Shown here: positions 45,033 through 53,563 of the stretch, piece after piece
Position numbering within the stretch: position 1 is the first letter of the stretch
Layout: every line of letters starts with the position of its first letter
Source of the DNA: Micromonospora sp. WMMD1102
GTDB lineage: Bacteria; Actinomycetota; Actinomycetes; Mycobacteriales; Micromonosporaceae
Assembly: GCF_029626265.1 (NCBI RefSeq)
Contig: NZ_JARUBN010000001.1
Span: 6,885,001-6,949,000 of the forward strand
Direction of reading: 5' to 3'
Length of the DNA stretch: 64,000 nucleotides
Made by a program: the position numbers and the translations under genes
Notes under the pieces: generated by a model
What the model was told of the DNA's origin: nothing
The model's input: the letters and a program-made list of their open reading frames with translations, nothing else
Databases searched by the model: none

Positions 45033-45395
45033 TCAGGATCGTGCGGCGGGCGAGGCGCTGGCGATTCCGTTGTCGGACACCGCCGGGGCGAACCCGACAC
45101 CAGCAGCGGTCAGCCCGGCGAGCAGAAGCGCGATCCACTCCTGCCCGTCGAGCCCACCGAGGATCGACGTCGCCAACACCTGCAACACGCCGAGCACCAC
45201 CGCCACCGCCGTCTTCGCCCACCGGTATTGGGGTGCCAGCGGCACCAGATACACCCCTACCGCCGTCGCGGCGGCAATCGCGATCTGTACGCCCTCTTCC
45301 GGGTCGACGTGCTGGTTGCCGTTCAACGCCCCGTACGCGGCCACCAGGGCAGCGCCCGCCACGGCGGCGAGCGCCTTACCGTACTTGCGGATCAT
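45033..45395 (-). CDS. Holin-like membrane protein
   Basis: A 120-residue protein with about three hydrophobic helices: an N-terminal one (KALAAVAGAALVAAYGAL), one near 38-55 (IAIAAATAVGVYLVPLAP) and one near 62-80. The size and helix count fit actinophage holins, which form pores that release endolysin. It is the last gene of the minus-strand late module, in the lysis cluster. Confidence 0.65.
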   Translation of the reverse strand: MIRKYGKALAAVAGAALVAAYGALNGNQHVDPEEGVQIAIAAATAVGVYLVPLAPQYRWAKTAVAVVLGVLQVLATSILGGLDGQEWIALLLAGLTAAGVGFAPAVSDNGIASASPAARS

Positions 45396-45410
45396 GTGAC
45401 CCTCCTCAGG

Positions 45411-45785
45411 TCAGGGTGCCCGGCCGTTCGACGACTGGCCGGGGTCAACAGATACGAGCTGCTTCAACCGCTCCGAAGCGCCCGGGTCGGCCAGGATCTC
45501 GGCACGCCACAACCGCATCCGGGCGATCAGCCCGTCCACCTCGTCGGACAGGATGCGGACCTTCATCCGCGCCTGGTCGGCGGCCTGTTCCGCCTCGGCC
45601 GCCCGACGTTCGGCAGCGGCGGTCCGCTCCTGTAGCTCGTCGACCTGCCGCACGGCGGACTCGGTCAGCTTCACCACCGCGTCGGCTCGAATCGACGGCC
45701 GGTTGAACAGGCCGGACAGCAGTGACCCGAGGAACCCGGAGATCCCGCCAGCGCCGAGAACCATGCCGACGATCTGCCAGTTCAC
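45411..45785 (-). CDS. Membrane-anchored coiled-coil lysis-region protein
   Basis: A GTG at 45785 overlaps the preceding stop (GTGA) and gives 124 residues. One N-terminal hydrophobic helix (VNWQIVGMVLGAGGISGFLG) is followed by a heptad-rich region (VDELQERTAAAERRAAEAEQ). This shape recalls phage lysis accessory proteins, but the identity is unproven. Confidence 0.6.
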   Translation of the reverse strand: MNWQIVGMVLGAGGISGFLGSLLSGLFNRPSIRADAVVKLTESAVRQVDELQERTAAAERRAAEAEQAADQARMKVRILSDEVDGLIARMRLWRAEILADPGASERLKQLVSVDPGQSSNGRAP

Positions 45786-46192
45786 GGCGTCTTCTCCATC
45801 CGCCGTAGCGACCGAATGTCCTGCTGCACCTGCCAGCAACGCCACCCCGAAGCCGCCGCCCAGGTGAGGCAGAACGCGCCAGCGAACAAGGCGGTCGCCT
45901 GGCCGGTCGCGAGCAGGGCCACCCCGTACATGGTCGGGGCGGTGACGTGGCCGACCATCGCCGCCCGCTCGTACACCAACGCCCGGTACAGGTCGGAAAG
46001 CAGGAAGCTGATCAGGCCGACGACACCGGAGGCCAGCAGCAGCCCATACCAGGTCCACAACACCCAGAGGTCCATGAGGCTTTCGAGGGTGCCGGGTGGT
46101 TTCGCGCCGGCCACGAACGCGGCGCCGGTCACGGCCGAGAAGCCGAGGAACAGCACCTCGTGTGGTCGGTGTCGGCCCGTGACGACGAGCAT
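45782..46192 (-). CDS. Multi-pass membrane protein, holin-like
   Basis: A 136-residue protein with about four hydrophobic segments, starting after a short polar N-terminus (MLVVTGRHRPHEVLFLGFSA). It lies between the endolysin and the coiled-coil gene, so it is a second holin candidate. No family recognised. Confidence 0.6.
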   Translation of the reverse strand: MLVVTGRHRPHEVLFLGFSAVTGAAFVAGAKPPGTLESLMDLWVLWTWYGLLLASGVVGLISFLLSDLYRALVYERAAMVGHVTAPTMYGVALLATGQATALFAGAFCLTWAAASGWRCWQVQQDIRSLRRMEKTP

Positions 46193-46195
46193 GGG

Positions 46196-47050
46196 TCAGT
46201 CCCGCATCCGTGCTGCGTGGTCGTCGTTGACGGCCTTCGCCAGGGCGTTGATGAAGGCGGTGTTCCCGGCGAGTTCGGCGGCGAGGACAGCGGCGTCGAC
46301 CGGCGCCGGCTGAACCTGCGGCCGGGCGGCGAGCGCGTCGATCCGGTCCGCGAGTGGCTTCAGGAGCGCGTCCACCGTGCGCTTCGCTTCGCGGGCAGTC
46401 GACTCGCCCATGCCGTAGTCGTTCGACGGTGGGGTGCCGGTCTGCGCGGCGACCATCCAGTCCCGCACGCCCAGCAGCGCGTCTCGTCTACTCATGTCGT
46501 CCTCTCCGGTCTTCGTCGAGTTGCCCAGCGCGGCATTGACCGAACTGAACAGCTTGTCCCACGGGAAGTTCGACCCCGGGTCGGTGTGGGTGGTGCCGCC
46601 CCAGGCGCGACGCATGTCGTCGTGGCCGTAGAACGCCCGAACCTTCGGGTTGTTGCGCATCTCGGCGACACTCGCCCGCCGGACCGCCACCCCGTACTTG
46701 CGGACGACGTGGGCCAGGGCGGCGCCGAGCTTGTCCCAGGCGACCCGGTCGAGCCACTGCTGTCGGGTCCAGCCGTTCACACCCGTGATCTCGACCGCGA
46801 CGGCGTGGTTGTTGCCCTCGCTGCTGCCGGCGTGCCCGGCCCGGTCCTCGGTGTCGAGAGACTGGACCACCGAGTCCCGGTCGACGTACAGGTGGGCCGA
46901 GATGCCGTCGGTGCGCCGGGTGGCGTAGCTGGCCTCCTGTTCGGCGGTGGCGTCGTTGCTGGTGTTGTGGATCGCGACGCCGTACTTGCGGCCGTCAGAG
47001 TCCGAGTAGTCGTTGCGGCCCTGCACGTAGGGCACCCCGGGGATACGCAT
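46196..47050 (-). CDS. Endolysin, N-acetylmuramoyl-L-alanine amidase (Amidase_2)
   Basis: The ATG at 47050 gives 284 residues. The N-terminal amidase fold (about 1-165) has the zinc ligands His28 (AIHNTSND), His155 and Asp157 (THTDPGSNF), and the catalytic Glu region VEITG near 88. The C-terminal third is helical and acidic, with no recognisable wall-binding repeat. It cleaves the bond between muramic acid and the stem peptide to lyse the host. It overlaps the toroid-like gene upstream by one base (TGATG). Confidence 0.9.
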   Translation of the reverse strand: MRIPGVPYVQGRNDYSDSDGRKYGVAIHNTSNDATAEQEASYATRRTDGISAHLYVDRDSVVQSLDTEDRAGHAGSSEGNNHAVAVEITGVNGWTRQQWLDRVAWDKLGAALAHVVRKYGVAVRRASVAEMRNNPKVRAFYGHDDMRRAWGGTTHTDPGSNFPWDKLFSSVNAALGNSTKTGEDDMSRRDALLGVRDWMVAAQTGTPPSNDYGMGESTAREAKRTVDALLKPLADRIDALAARPQVQPAPVDAAVLAAELAGNTAFINALAKAVNDDHAARMRD

Positions 47051-47991
47051 CAGAGGGCCGCCGTCATCGCTCGGGCGCCGTAGTAGGCGATCTGTGCCAG
47101 CCGGCCGCCCAGCGGTGCCGGCGGGTTGGCGATCCACGCGTCGAGTTCGGGCATCCACTGCTCGACCAGGTCCGCCCAGAGGGTTTGGCCGGTGCCGGTG
47201 ACCGACATCGCCGCCGGCCCGCTTGCCGGCAGGCTGACCAGTCGCAGCCGGGCGAGCGGCGCCATGGCGTTGTCGCTCTGCGGGTTTGCCATGTGGTTGT
47301 AGACCGCCTCCCGGCCGATCCAGTACGCCAGCCGGTACATGGACTCGGCGGAGTACGAGTTGTGGTCGACGTCCTGCCCACCGCCAGTGCTACCCGCGTA
47401 CGGCCACCACTTCGTCGCCGGCCGGTAGCAATCGACTTCGTGGCAGGTGATGTCGGCGATGAGTCGGTGCATCCCCGACTGCGAGATTCCGGCCTCGGCT
47501 GCCTGTGCGAGGAAGCTTCCGGCGCCCGCGTTGACGTTGTGGACGTTCTTGTTGGACCCGGTCCGGTCCGCGAGGGTGGTCGAGTAGGCGACACACTGGC
47601 CGTGGGTGACCGACACCCGAGGCATGCCGACGAGGAAGTTGACGCACTGCTGCACCAGGGCCCGGGGTACCACTCCGGCCTGCCAGCCGGCCAGCAGGGT
47701 CGGGCCGACGTGCCCCGCTACGGTGACCGCGTAGCTGGTGCTGGCCGGGTTGACCGACCCGTCCCCGAACGAGTCGGCGGGGCGGTTGAGTCCCCAGCCG
47801 CCGTCGGGGTTCTGCAAGGCGAGAACCTTGTCGAGGTAGCCGGCCGTCCAGTCGTGGTCCCAGCCGTACATCGGCCCACAGGCGCCCGCCATCAGGCTGT
47901 ACGCCATCACGCCCTGCGCGCCGTCGTCGAGCTGGCGGAACCGGCTGACCGCGTCATCGGTCCGCTCGTACCAGCCGTTCGCGTCCACCAT
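47050..47991 (-). CDS. Putative alpha/alpha-toroid protein in tail-lysis region
   Basis: A 313-residue protein. VLALQNPDGGWGLN, then VNPASTSYAVTVAGHVGPTL and AESMYRLAYWIGREAV, give the hydrophobic spacing and QNPDGGWG signature of alpha/alpha-toroid repeats found in terpene cyclases, protein prenyltransferases and some polysaccharide lyases. No catalytic DxDD motif is seen. It lies between tail-fibre genes and the endolysin, so a role in surface-polymer degradation or receptor binding is plausible. Such a fold in a phage tail region is unusual. Confidence 0.6.
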   Translation of the reverse strand: MVDANGWYERTDDAVSRFRQLDDGAQGVMAYSLMAGACGPMYGWDHDWTAGYLDKVLALQNPDGGWGLNRPADSFGDGSVNPASTSYAVTVAGHVGPTLLAGWQAGVVPRALVQQCVNFLVGMPRVSVTHGQCVAYSTTLADRTGSNKNVHNVNAGAGSFLAQAAEAGISQSGMHRLIADITCHEVDCYRPATKWWPYAGSTGGGQDVDHNSYSAESMYRLAYWIGREAVYNHMANPQSDNAMAPLARLRLVSLPASGPAAMSVTGTGQTLWADLVEQWMPELDAWIANPPAPLGGRLAQIAYYGARAMTAAL

Positions 47992-48003
47992 CAGTCCACC
48001 TCC

Positions 48004-48534
48004 TCACGCGCTGAAGTAGAAGCCGTACATGCCGAAGCTGTGCCCGTTGGCGAAGGTGACCGGGGCGGTCGGCGTCCAGCCGGACAGCGGCTCAGAGGTC
48101 AAGTTGTCGCGGTACACCGTCACCTCGGTTGCCGAGCCCGACACCGTGCTGACCCAGCCGACGAACCGGTAGAGGCTGCTGCCCATCAGCGCGGACGCCT
48201 GGAGCAGCGGGTGCGGGCCGCCGGAGACGGCGGCGACCGGGAGGGCGAACTTGTAGTTGCCGCTGCCGAAGGTGGTCGTCGAGCCGGGGACCAACTTGAT
48301 ACGGACGGCGACCATCAGCGGGTCGACCTGTCGCCACTTCCCTTCCAGGGTGCCGTTACCCAAGACGGGGTTGGTCAGTGACCCGGTCCAGGTCGGGGTG
48401 TACGTCGTCCAGGCCGGGTTGGCGATGTCGTCGACGTCGTCGTTGATGTCCTCGGCCAGCGTTTCCAGGTGCTCCCAGATCCGGGTATGTCCGGTGCTGG
48501 CCGGGTAGGTGTAGCCGCGTCCGGTGGTGGGCAT
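48004..48534 (-). CDS. Phage tail fibre/appendage protein
   Basis: A 176-residue protein beginning with the actinophage tail-appendage pattern (GRGYTYPASTGHTRIWEHLE, then LAEDINDDVDDIA). The rest is beta-rich with Gly/Ser/Thr repeats and ends GMYGFYFSA, typical of a trimeric fibre tip. It follows the two baseplate-region genes. Confidence 0.7.
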   Translation of the reverse strand: MPTTGRGYTYPASTGHTRIWEHLETLAEDINDDVDDIANPAWTTYTPTWTGSLTNPVLGNGTLEGKWRQVDPLMVAVRIKLVPGSTTTFGSGNYKFALPVAAVSGGPHPLLQASALMGSSLYRFVGWVSTVSGSATEVTVYRDNLTSEPLSGWTPTAPVTFANGHSFGMYGFYFSA

Positions 48535-48537
48535 CGA

Positions 48538-49257
48538 CTATCGCCTCCAGGTGATCGTGAGGGTGAACGCGGGCGACCAGGAACCCCGGCCGGCGAACCG
48601 GACGTACGGCGACCCGTCGGAGTCGTAGAACGCGATCCCACCGGCGGTGCCGTTGACGAACGCCTGCGCCCACGACGTCGGAATGTCGAACGCGGACGCG
48701 GTGGCACCGACCGCCAAAGACGGGCCGGCGGAACTGGACGTCAGGGTCGGCGACCCGGACGGGCGGGTCGCCTCCGTCATCAGCCGCATGCTGGTGGACT
48801 GGGCGGCGTAGGTGCCGGCCGAGATCCGGCGCACCCGGATACGGGCGTCGGTGACCGTGGCCCCGTCTAGGCTGCGCGGCTTGCTGCCGTAGAAGACGGC
48901 ACCGATGTGGTTGCCCCAACCGCCGTATTCGCCCTGGTAGACGTCGGTGTTGTCGGTACGCCATCCGTAGCTGCTGCGATACGAGCGGGTTTCCACCGGC
49001 GACACGACGAGCGTGCCGGTCGTGACCGACGGCTTCGGCTGCGGCGAGCCTTCGGGGTCGGTGGCGGCCGGGGCGGCAGAGTAGGCGCGGGCAAACGCGA
49101 ACCACTGCGCCCCGACCCGCTGCACGACGACAACGTCACCGGACGCGACGGTCAGATCCCGGGCAACCTGCACAGTGGTCGAGATGCCGTTGACGAGGGC
49201 GGTCACCGTCGACCCGGACTTGTTCGCGGTCGCGGTGGCCAGCAGTGCCCCGTTCAC
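48538..49257 (-). CDS. Minor tail protein
   Basis: A GTG at 49257 overlaps the stop of the gene upstream and gives 239 residues. An N-terminal OB-like beta region (VTALVNGISTTVQVARDLTV) is followed by a lectin- or fibre-like beta domain containing SYGWRTDNTDVYQGEYGGWG and ending FTLTITWRR. It sits between the baseplate gene and the tail fibre, so it is a structural tail component. Confidence 0.65.
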   Translation of the reverse strand: MNGALLATATANKSGSTVTALVNGISTTVQVARDLTVASGDVVVVQRVGAQWFAFARAYSAAPAATDPEGSPQPKPSVTTGTLVVSPVETRSYRSSYGWRTDNTDVYQGEYGGWGNHIGAVFYGSKPRSLDGATVTDARIRVRRISAGTYAAQSTSMRLMTEATRPSGSPTLTSSSAGPSLAVGATASAFDIPTSWAQAFVNGTAGGIAFYDSDGSPYVRFAGRGSWSPAFTLTITWRR

Positions 49258-50330
49258 GTCAGGCTCCGAACGGTGAGCTGCTGCGGCCCGTCGGCGGTGT
49301 ACGGCAGTGACAGGGCTTCGACGGAGCACAGCAGGTCGGGGTGGTCGACGGTGGAGACACGGACCGTGTCACCGGCCTGCAAGCCGGGGTGCGGCACCAT
49401 CTCGACGTTCAACTCGACGGCGGTCTCCCGCATCCGGCGGGCAAGGATCGTCGCGGCGGCCGAGCTGCACTGACCGGCCGTGGTCAGCAACGGGCTCTCG
49501 TAGTAGAACGGCACCGGGAGCGGGTTGAACGGGCCGGAGATGCGGGTCGGCCCGCTCTGCGCGTACGCGACGCCCTGGACCTGACCACCGTCGGAGGCGG
49601 TACCCCGGGCCACAACCACGCTCGCCGCGCCGTCACGGGACGATCCGCCGGTCGCCTCGATGATCGTGCCGCCAGCCAGGTCGGTGATCAGCAGCACCGA
49701 ATCCTGCGACTGGACGGCCGGAACAACCGACAGGTAGCCGTCCGGGGTCACCATCGCGTCCGCTGGCCAGGCGTCGAGGAGTTCCATGACAGCCCCGAGC
49801 CTGTCGTCGTCGAAGTTGAGGCCGGACGGCACGCTCCGGTCGGTCAGCGCGGGGTCGACCACGACCGTCAGGGCGGGTTCGACCAGGCCCCGCAGCGTCG
49901 ACACGAACGTCCCGGAAGGCTGGTACGGGGTGACCAGTCGCGCCTCGTCGATCAGGGCAAGCAGGCCGACCGCCTCGACGGACACCGAGTCCCCGTCGAC
50001 CGCCGACTCCTCGATCAGGAACCAGCCCCGTTGGAACCACTCCACCGTCCCGCCTGCCAGTTCGATCCCGAGCTGCACTCGCAGCCGTTGGCCGTTCGCG
50101 GCAAGCGGATGGTCGGCGGCGATGGGTGTCCACGACTCGCCCCGGTAGCGGCGCGGCACCGTCAATGTCACCCGCTCTGGCACGTTCGACGTGCGGTCGG
50201 TCTCCTCGCCGCCGCTGTCGACCGGCACCGCATCGGACAGCAGTTCGTCGCCGAGCCACGATTCGACGGCCAGGTGCATCCGGTACGACCGGGTCAGCAC
50301 ATCCTGGGCAGCCTCCGACAGTTCGATCAT
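49254..50330 (-). CDS. Minor tail (baseplate hub-like) protein, DUF5047-like
   Basis: A 358-residue protein. The N-terminal MIELSEAAQDVLTRSYRMHL, then RVTLTVPRRYRGESWTPI and a later VRVSTVDHPDLLCSVEALSL give the pattern of actinophage minor tail proteins of the DUF5047 type. Overlap with the Dit-like gene upstream by 4 bp keeps the tail order: tape measure, distal tail, this gene, fibre. Confidence 0.7.
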   Translation of the reverse strand: MIELSEAAQDVLTRSYRMHLAVESWLGDELLSDAVPVDSGGEETDRTSNVPERVTLTVPRRYRGESWTPIAADHPLAANGQRLRVQLGIELAGGTVEWFQRGWFLIEESAVDGDSVSVEAVGLLALIDEARLVTPYQPSGTFVSTLRGLVEPALTVVVDPALTDRSVPSGLNFDDDRLGAVMELLDAWPADAMVTPDGYLSVVPAVQSQDSVLLITDLAGGTIIEATGGSSRDGAASVVVARGTASDGGQVQGVAYAQSGPTRISGPFNPLPVPFYYESPLLTTAGQCSSAAATILARRMRETAVELNVEMVPHPGLQAGDTVRVSTVDHPDLLCSVEALSLPYTADGPQQLTVRSLT

Positions 50331-51106
50331 GAGAAGTCCGCCTGAGCAATGTCCAGCAGGGTGGCGAAGTCATCACTGACGTCGTCGAGGGTGAGCCCGT
50401 CGTACGCATCCGCGACGTCTTGGAGCGTGTAGCCACGGGCTTCCAGGGTCGGCGCCCACGGCTCCACCTCGACGACATCGAGGGTCCAACCCCGGCGGGG
50501 TGAACGGCTGTTGCTGGGCAGCAACCAGCGCATGCCGTAGCCGGTGACATTCAGGTAGGCGTCGATCTGCTCGTAACCGCCCGGCTGCCGGATCTGGATC
50601 GTGCCTTCGGTCGCGGCTTGGAGCAGCGCGACCAGGTTGTCCCGCTGCTCCGGCGACTCGGTGATCAGGTCCAGCGTGGTGGAGAAGCCGGCGAAGCCCC
50701 GGGACACGACAACGTTACGGCCACCGGCCCGCAGAACGCTCGCCCCCGCGTCGCGGGCCGGCTCACCGTAGCTGTAGATCAGCACCTCTGCGGACAGGCC
50801 GGTGATCGCATCGGACACGGCAACCTTCCCGCCGGGCAGGTCGTAGGTGGTGGCGCTGGTGGTGTAGGTACTAACGCCGTTGACGACGGCGACATAGGCC
50901 ACGGGTACGCCGTACGGGAGTTCCGCGTCGATCCGGAGAAAGCTGGTGTCGCTGACGGACAGTTCGTAGCCGTCGCGGATCTCGGTCCGTTCACCGTCAA
51001 CAGACCGGTACACGATGATCGTGTCCCCGAGCGTCAGGCCGGTGACGGAGACCAGGACGCGGGGCGGGTACGACGCCTGCTCGTCGGCGGTGATCGCGAC
51101 AGCCAT
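50327..51106 (-). CDS. Distal tail (Dit)-like protein
   Basis: An ATG at 51106 (MAVAITADEQ) overlaps the tape-measure stop (TGATG) and gives 259 residues. Beta-rich with two halves; the second half has TLDLITESPEQRDNLVALLQ and WLLPSNSRSPRRGWTLDVVE, as in actinophage distal tail proteins. Immediately downstream of the tape measure, as expected for Dit. Confidence 0.65.
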   Translation of the reverse strand: MAVAITADEQASYPPRVLVSVTGLTLGDTIIVYRSVDGERTEIRDGYELSVSDTSFLRIDAELPYGVPVAYVAVVNGVSTYTTSATTYDLPGGKVAVSDAITGLSAEVLIYSYGEPARDAGASVLRAGGRNVVVSRGFAGFSTTLDLITESPEQRDNLVALLQAATEGTIQIRQPGGYEQIDAYLNVTGYGMRWLLPSNSRSPRRGWTLDVVEVEPWAPTLEARGYTLQDVADAYDGLTLDDVSDDFATLLDIAQADFS

Positions 51107-52650
51107 CAGCGCCGTCCCACCCGAGCACGCCACGTCTGCCGGCGTTGCATCCGGCCTGCGACCCGGGCCGTCCGGGCGTCCAGTTCCTCCGTGCCGACGT
51201 AGACGCGGACCTCAGGCTGCATCATCGACTTCGTCTCCCGGTTGGAGTACACCCGGTCGGGGTTGTTGCCGCCGCTACCAGCCGCGATCAGCTCGGGGCC
51301 ATTCTCACCGGCGAGGTACATTCCGCGCGCCCAACCGCCGGTGGCGTATCCCTGCTTCCGCAGGGCGTGCGCGACAGCCGACGTGTTCTTGCCCTTGTAG
51401 CCGGTGACCCGGACGGCGACGTTGACGCCGACGGTCTTGTCATGAATCCCGTTCAACGCCTTGTTGACCTTGTTGCGGAACACCTCGAACTCGTTCGCGG
51501 CCTTGGTCAGCTTCGGGCCGAGGCCGGGTATCCAGCCGAACGCCTTCGCCGCCCCGGTGACCACCCAGTCGAGGGCGTCAAGCACGGTGAGGATCGCCGA
51601 CCGCACCAGTCCACCGAAGCCGATCCAGACCGTCCGCGCCCACGAGTAGAACTTGGTCAGCCAGCCGATCCACATGCCGAGCGTGGCCAGGCCAATCCCC
51701 AAAATGTTGACCATGTCGCCGAGGAACTGAGCCGACTGCGGCGCGTTCGCGGAGATGTTGTCGAAGAACTGGGAGATGTACACCCCGAACTGCGGCAACA
51801 CCTCGGCCAGCTTGTCGAACAGCGGACCTGCCCGCTCGACAGCGGCAGCGATCCCCGGAAGCGCCTTCTCCGCCATCGACGCGAGCGCCGGAGCGAGCTT
51901 GTCGATGTGCGGCGCCATCTTCTCGAACATGTCGGCGAAGACCGGCATCACCCGACCGGCCGCCTTCTGGAAGGTTTCCAGCGCCCGCGTGACCGGCTCA
52001 ATGAACGGGGCGGCGGCGTCGCGCAGGCTGAAGTTCTTCTTGTTGTAGGCGGTCGCCTCGTCGAGGGCCTTCTTCGCCTCCCGCAGTTCGGCGGCGGCCC
52101 GCTTCTTCGCCTCCCGGCCGGTGGCCTGCGACATCCGCTCCTGAGCGGCTTTGTAGTTCTCTTCCAGGTCCGCCGTGTCGATGTCCAAGAACCGGTTCTT
52201 CAGGTTCTCGGCGGCCGTCTTCACCTTCGGTGACTTGGCAACCAAGGCGATCCCGCCCGCGATGACACCGCCACCGAGGCCGAGCATCACCCCGGAGGAG
52301 ATCGCGGCGGCGATGACCGGTGCCGCCGCTGCCGCCGCCGTGGCGAGCACCGCGACCAGGGCGCCCTTGACCACCGGGCCGGCTGCCGAGACAGCGCCGG
52401 AAATCCCGGACATGATCCCGGAGCCGACCTTGCTGGCAACCCCCATCAGACCGGCGAGCGCCGATGCCGCCCGGCCCGCCCACTTCTTCGCTGCGCTGTC
52501 GGAATTCGACCACGCCTCGGCCTTCTTCCGAACCTTGTCGGTCTGCTTACTCCACGACCGCATGACCCGCTGGGCAACCCTCGCCGCCGCCGACAGGCCC
52601 TTGGTGGAGCCATCGAACTTGACCTTGACCGTCTTCTGTCCGGTGGCCAT
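51106..52650 (-). CDS. Tail tape measure protein
   Basis: An ATG at 52650 overlaps the preceding stop (TGATG) and gives 514 residues. N-terminal part is basic and helical; a long Ala/Gly-rich hydrophobic region follows (AAVLATAAAAAAPVIAAAIS), then coiled-coil-like stretches and helices, ending in a Gly-rich tail. Low complexity, hydrophobic patches and location make it the tape measure. At about 0.15 nm per residue this predicts a tail near 77 nm, short for a siphophage. Confidence 0.82.
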   Translation of the reverse strand: MATGQKTVKVKFDGSTKGLSAAARVAQRVMRSWSKQTDKVRKKAEAWSNSDSAAKKWAGRAASALAGLMGVASKVGSGIMSGISGAVSAAGPVVKGALVAVLATAAAAAAPVIAAAISSGVMLGLGGGVIAGGIALVAKSPKVKTAAENLKNRFLDIDTADLEENYKAAQERMSQATGREAKKRAAAELREAKKALDEATAYNKKNFSLRDAAAPFIEPVTRALETFQKAAGRVMPVFADMFEKMAPHIDKLAPALASMAEKALPGIAAAVERAGPLFDKLAEVLPQFGVYISQFFDNISANAPQSAQFLGDMVNILGIGLATLGMWIGWLTKFYSWARTVWIGFGGLVRSAILTVLDALDWVVTGAAKAFGWIPGLGPKLTKAANEFEVFRNKVNKALNGIHDKTVGVNVAVRVTGYKGKNTSAVAHALRKQGYATGGWARGMYLAGENGPELIAAGSGGNNPDRVYSNRETKSMMQPEVRVYVGTEELDARTARVAGRMQRRQTWRARVGRR

Positions 52651-53093
52651 CAGTCGGCCCACCTACGGATGACCCGGTCAGCAGCCTTGTTCCACTCACG
52701 ACTGATCCGGGGTTGCTCGTCGTCGACCGTGCGGAAAATCCAGTACGACCCGGAGCCAAGGTGCGGCTTGAACTGGCGGTAGAAGTTGGCACCGAACTCG
52801 GAGCCGAACAGCAGCTTGAACGCCGGCTTACGGTTCCGGCCGAGCCGGCGCGTACCACCTGCGACGATGACCGGCACCCGGTCCCGCTGCGCCTTCACGG
52901 TGCCGGCCAGCAACGCAGCCTGACGGCCTTCGGACCGGCCGGCGGCTGCGACCTTCGGGGCAAGGGTTTCGGCCAGCGCCAACGACGCGTTGCGCAGTTC
53001 GTTGTTCGCGTCCTTCGGCAGATCCCGGAACGCGCGGATCACGTCCCGGGCGCCGTCGAGCCGGAGGGTCACCACCAGTGAAGACTTGGCCAT
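52650..53093 (-). CDS. Phage tail/head completion protein, HK97 gp10-like
   Basis: A 147-residue protein. LVVTLRLDGARDVIRAFRDL, then ALAETLAPKVAAAGRSEGRQ and PHLGSGSYWIFRTVDDEQPR, give the HK97-gp10-like pattern of tail-completion proteins. Its position between the tail-assembly chaperones and the tape measure is unusual; this gene is more often upstream of the tail tube. Confidence 0.6.
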   Translation of the reverse strand: MAKSSLVVTLRLDGARDVIRAFRDLPKDANNELRNASLALAETLAPKVAAAGRSEGRQAALLAGTVKAQRDRVPVIVAGGTRRLGRNRKPAFKLLFGSEFGANFYRQFKPHLGSGSYWIFRTVDDEQPRISREWNKAADRVIRRWAD

Positions 53094-53102
53094 GACCCCC
53101 TC

Positions 53103-53396
53103 CTATCCACTCATCTGCCGGCCGTCGGGGTCCTCCCGGCTCCGGGTTCGACGGTCCGCCTGGTCGAGCAGGTGGAACGCCGTGTCGATCCCCCGCTGAC
53201 CCATCTCGATCCACGCCATCGGCGGAATGCCGGTCCGGATGGCCAGGGCGATTACGTCGTAGTGGAGGCTGCCTGCGGGGTAGGGTCCAGGCGGTCGCCT
53301 GCCTCGTCCTCGTCGTCGACCAGTTCGACTTCGTGGGCGGCCTCGAACTCGTCCAGCCGCCCGGCGAACAGCGACGCCCGCCGGGCGGCGATCCAC
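53103..53396 (-). CDS. Tail assembly chaperone, downstream frame
   Basis: The frame is open from 53396, in the -1 register relative to the upstream chaperone gene, and its recognisable part starts only near SLHYDVIALAIRTGIPPMAW (about residue 43). The sequence ending DTAFHLLDQADRRTRSRE has the length and look of the frameshift-made C-terminal part of siphophage tail chaperones (lambda G-GT type). I do not see a canonical slippery heptamer in the overlap. Confidence 0.55.
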   Translation of the reverse strand: MDRRPAGVAVRRAAGRVRGRPRSRTGRRRGRGRRPPGPYPAGSLHYDVIALAIRTGIPPMAWIEMGQRGIDTAFHLLDQADRRTRSREDPDGRQMSG

Positions 53397-53557
53397 GCGA
53401 GTTTGAACATGTCCGTCATCAGGAAGTTCTCCGGCTCCGACAGGGCGCCGACGGACTTGCCCTTGGTCGTCTTCTCCCAGTGCAGGATGTCCCGGCTGCC
53501 GGCGGTGACCTTGTACGGTTCGCCGTTGTCGGGCGTGACCTGGAACGTGAACACCAC
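53252..53557 (-). CDS. Tail assembly chaperone (gpG-like)
   Basis: A 101-residue protein starting MVFTFQVTPDNGEPYKVTAG, with DILHWEKTTKGKSVG and a helical LTDMFKLAWIAARR-like segment. Position after the tail-tube genes and a -1 overlapping frame downstream mark it as the chaperone that binds the tape measure during tail assembly. Confidence 0.7.
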   Translation of the reverse strand: MVFTFQVTPDNGEPYKVTAGSRDILHWEKTTKGKSVGALSEPENFLMTDMFKLAWIAARRASLFAGRLDEFEAAHEVELVDDEDEAGDRLDPTPQAASTTT

Positions 53558-53563
53558 GGCCTC

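Noticed and set aside
44821..45222. Minus-strand frame of 133 codons between terminator and holin-like gene
   Set aside because: Overlaps a better plus-strand membrane peptide and the holin-like gene; no start signal or family resemblance.
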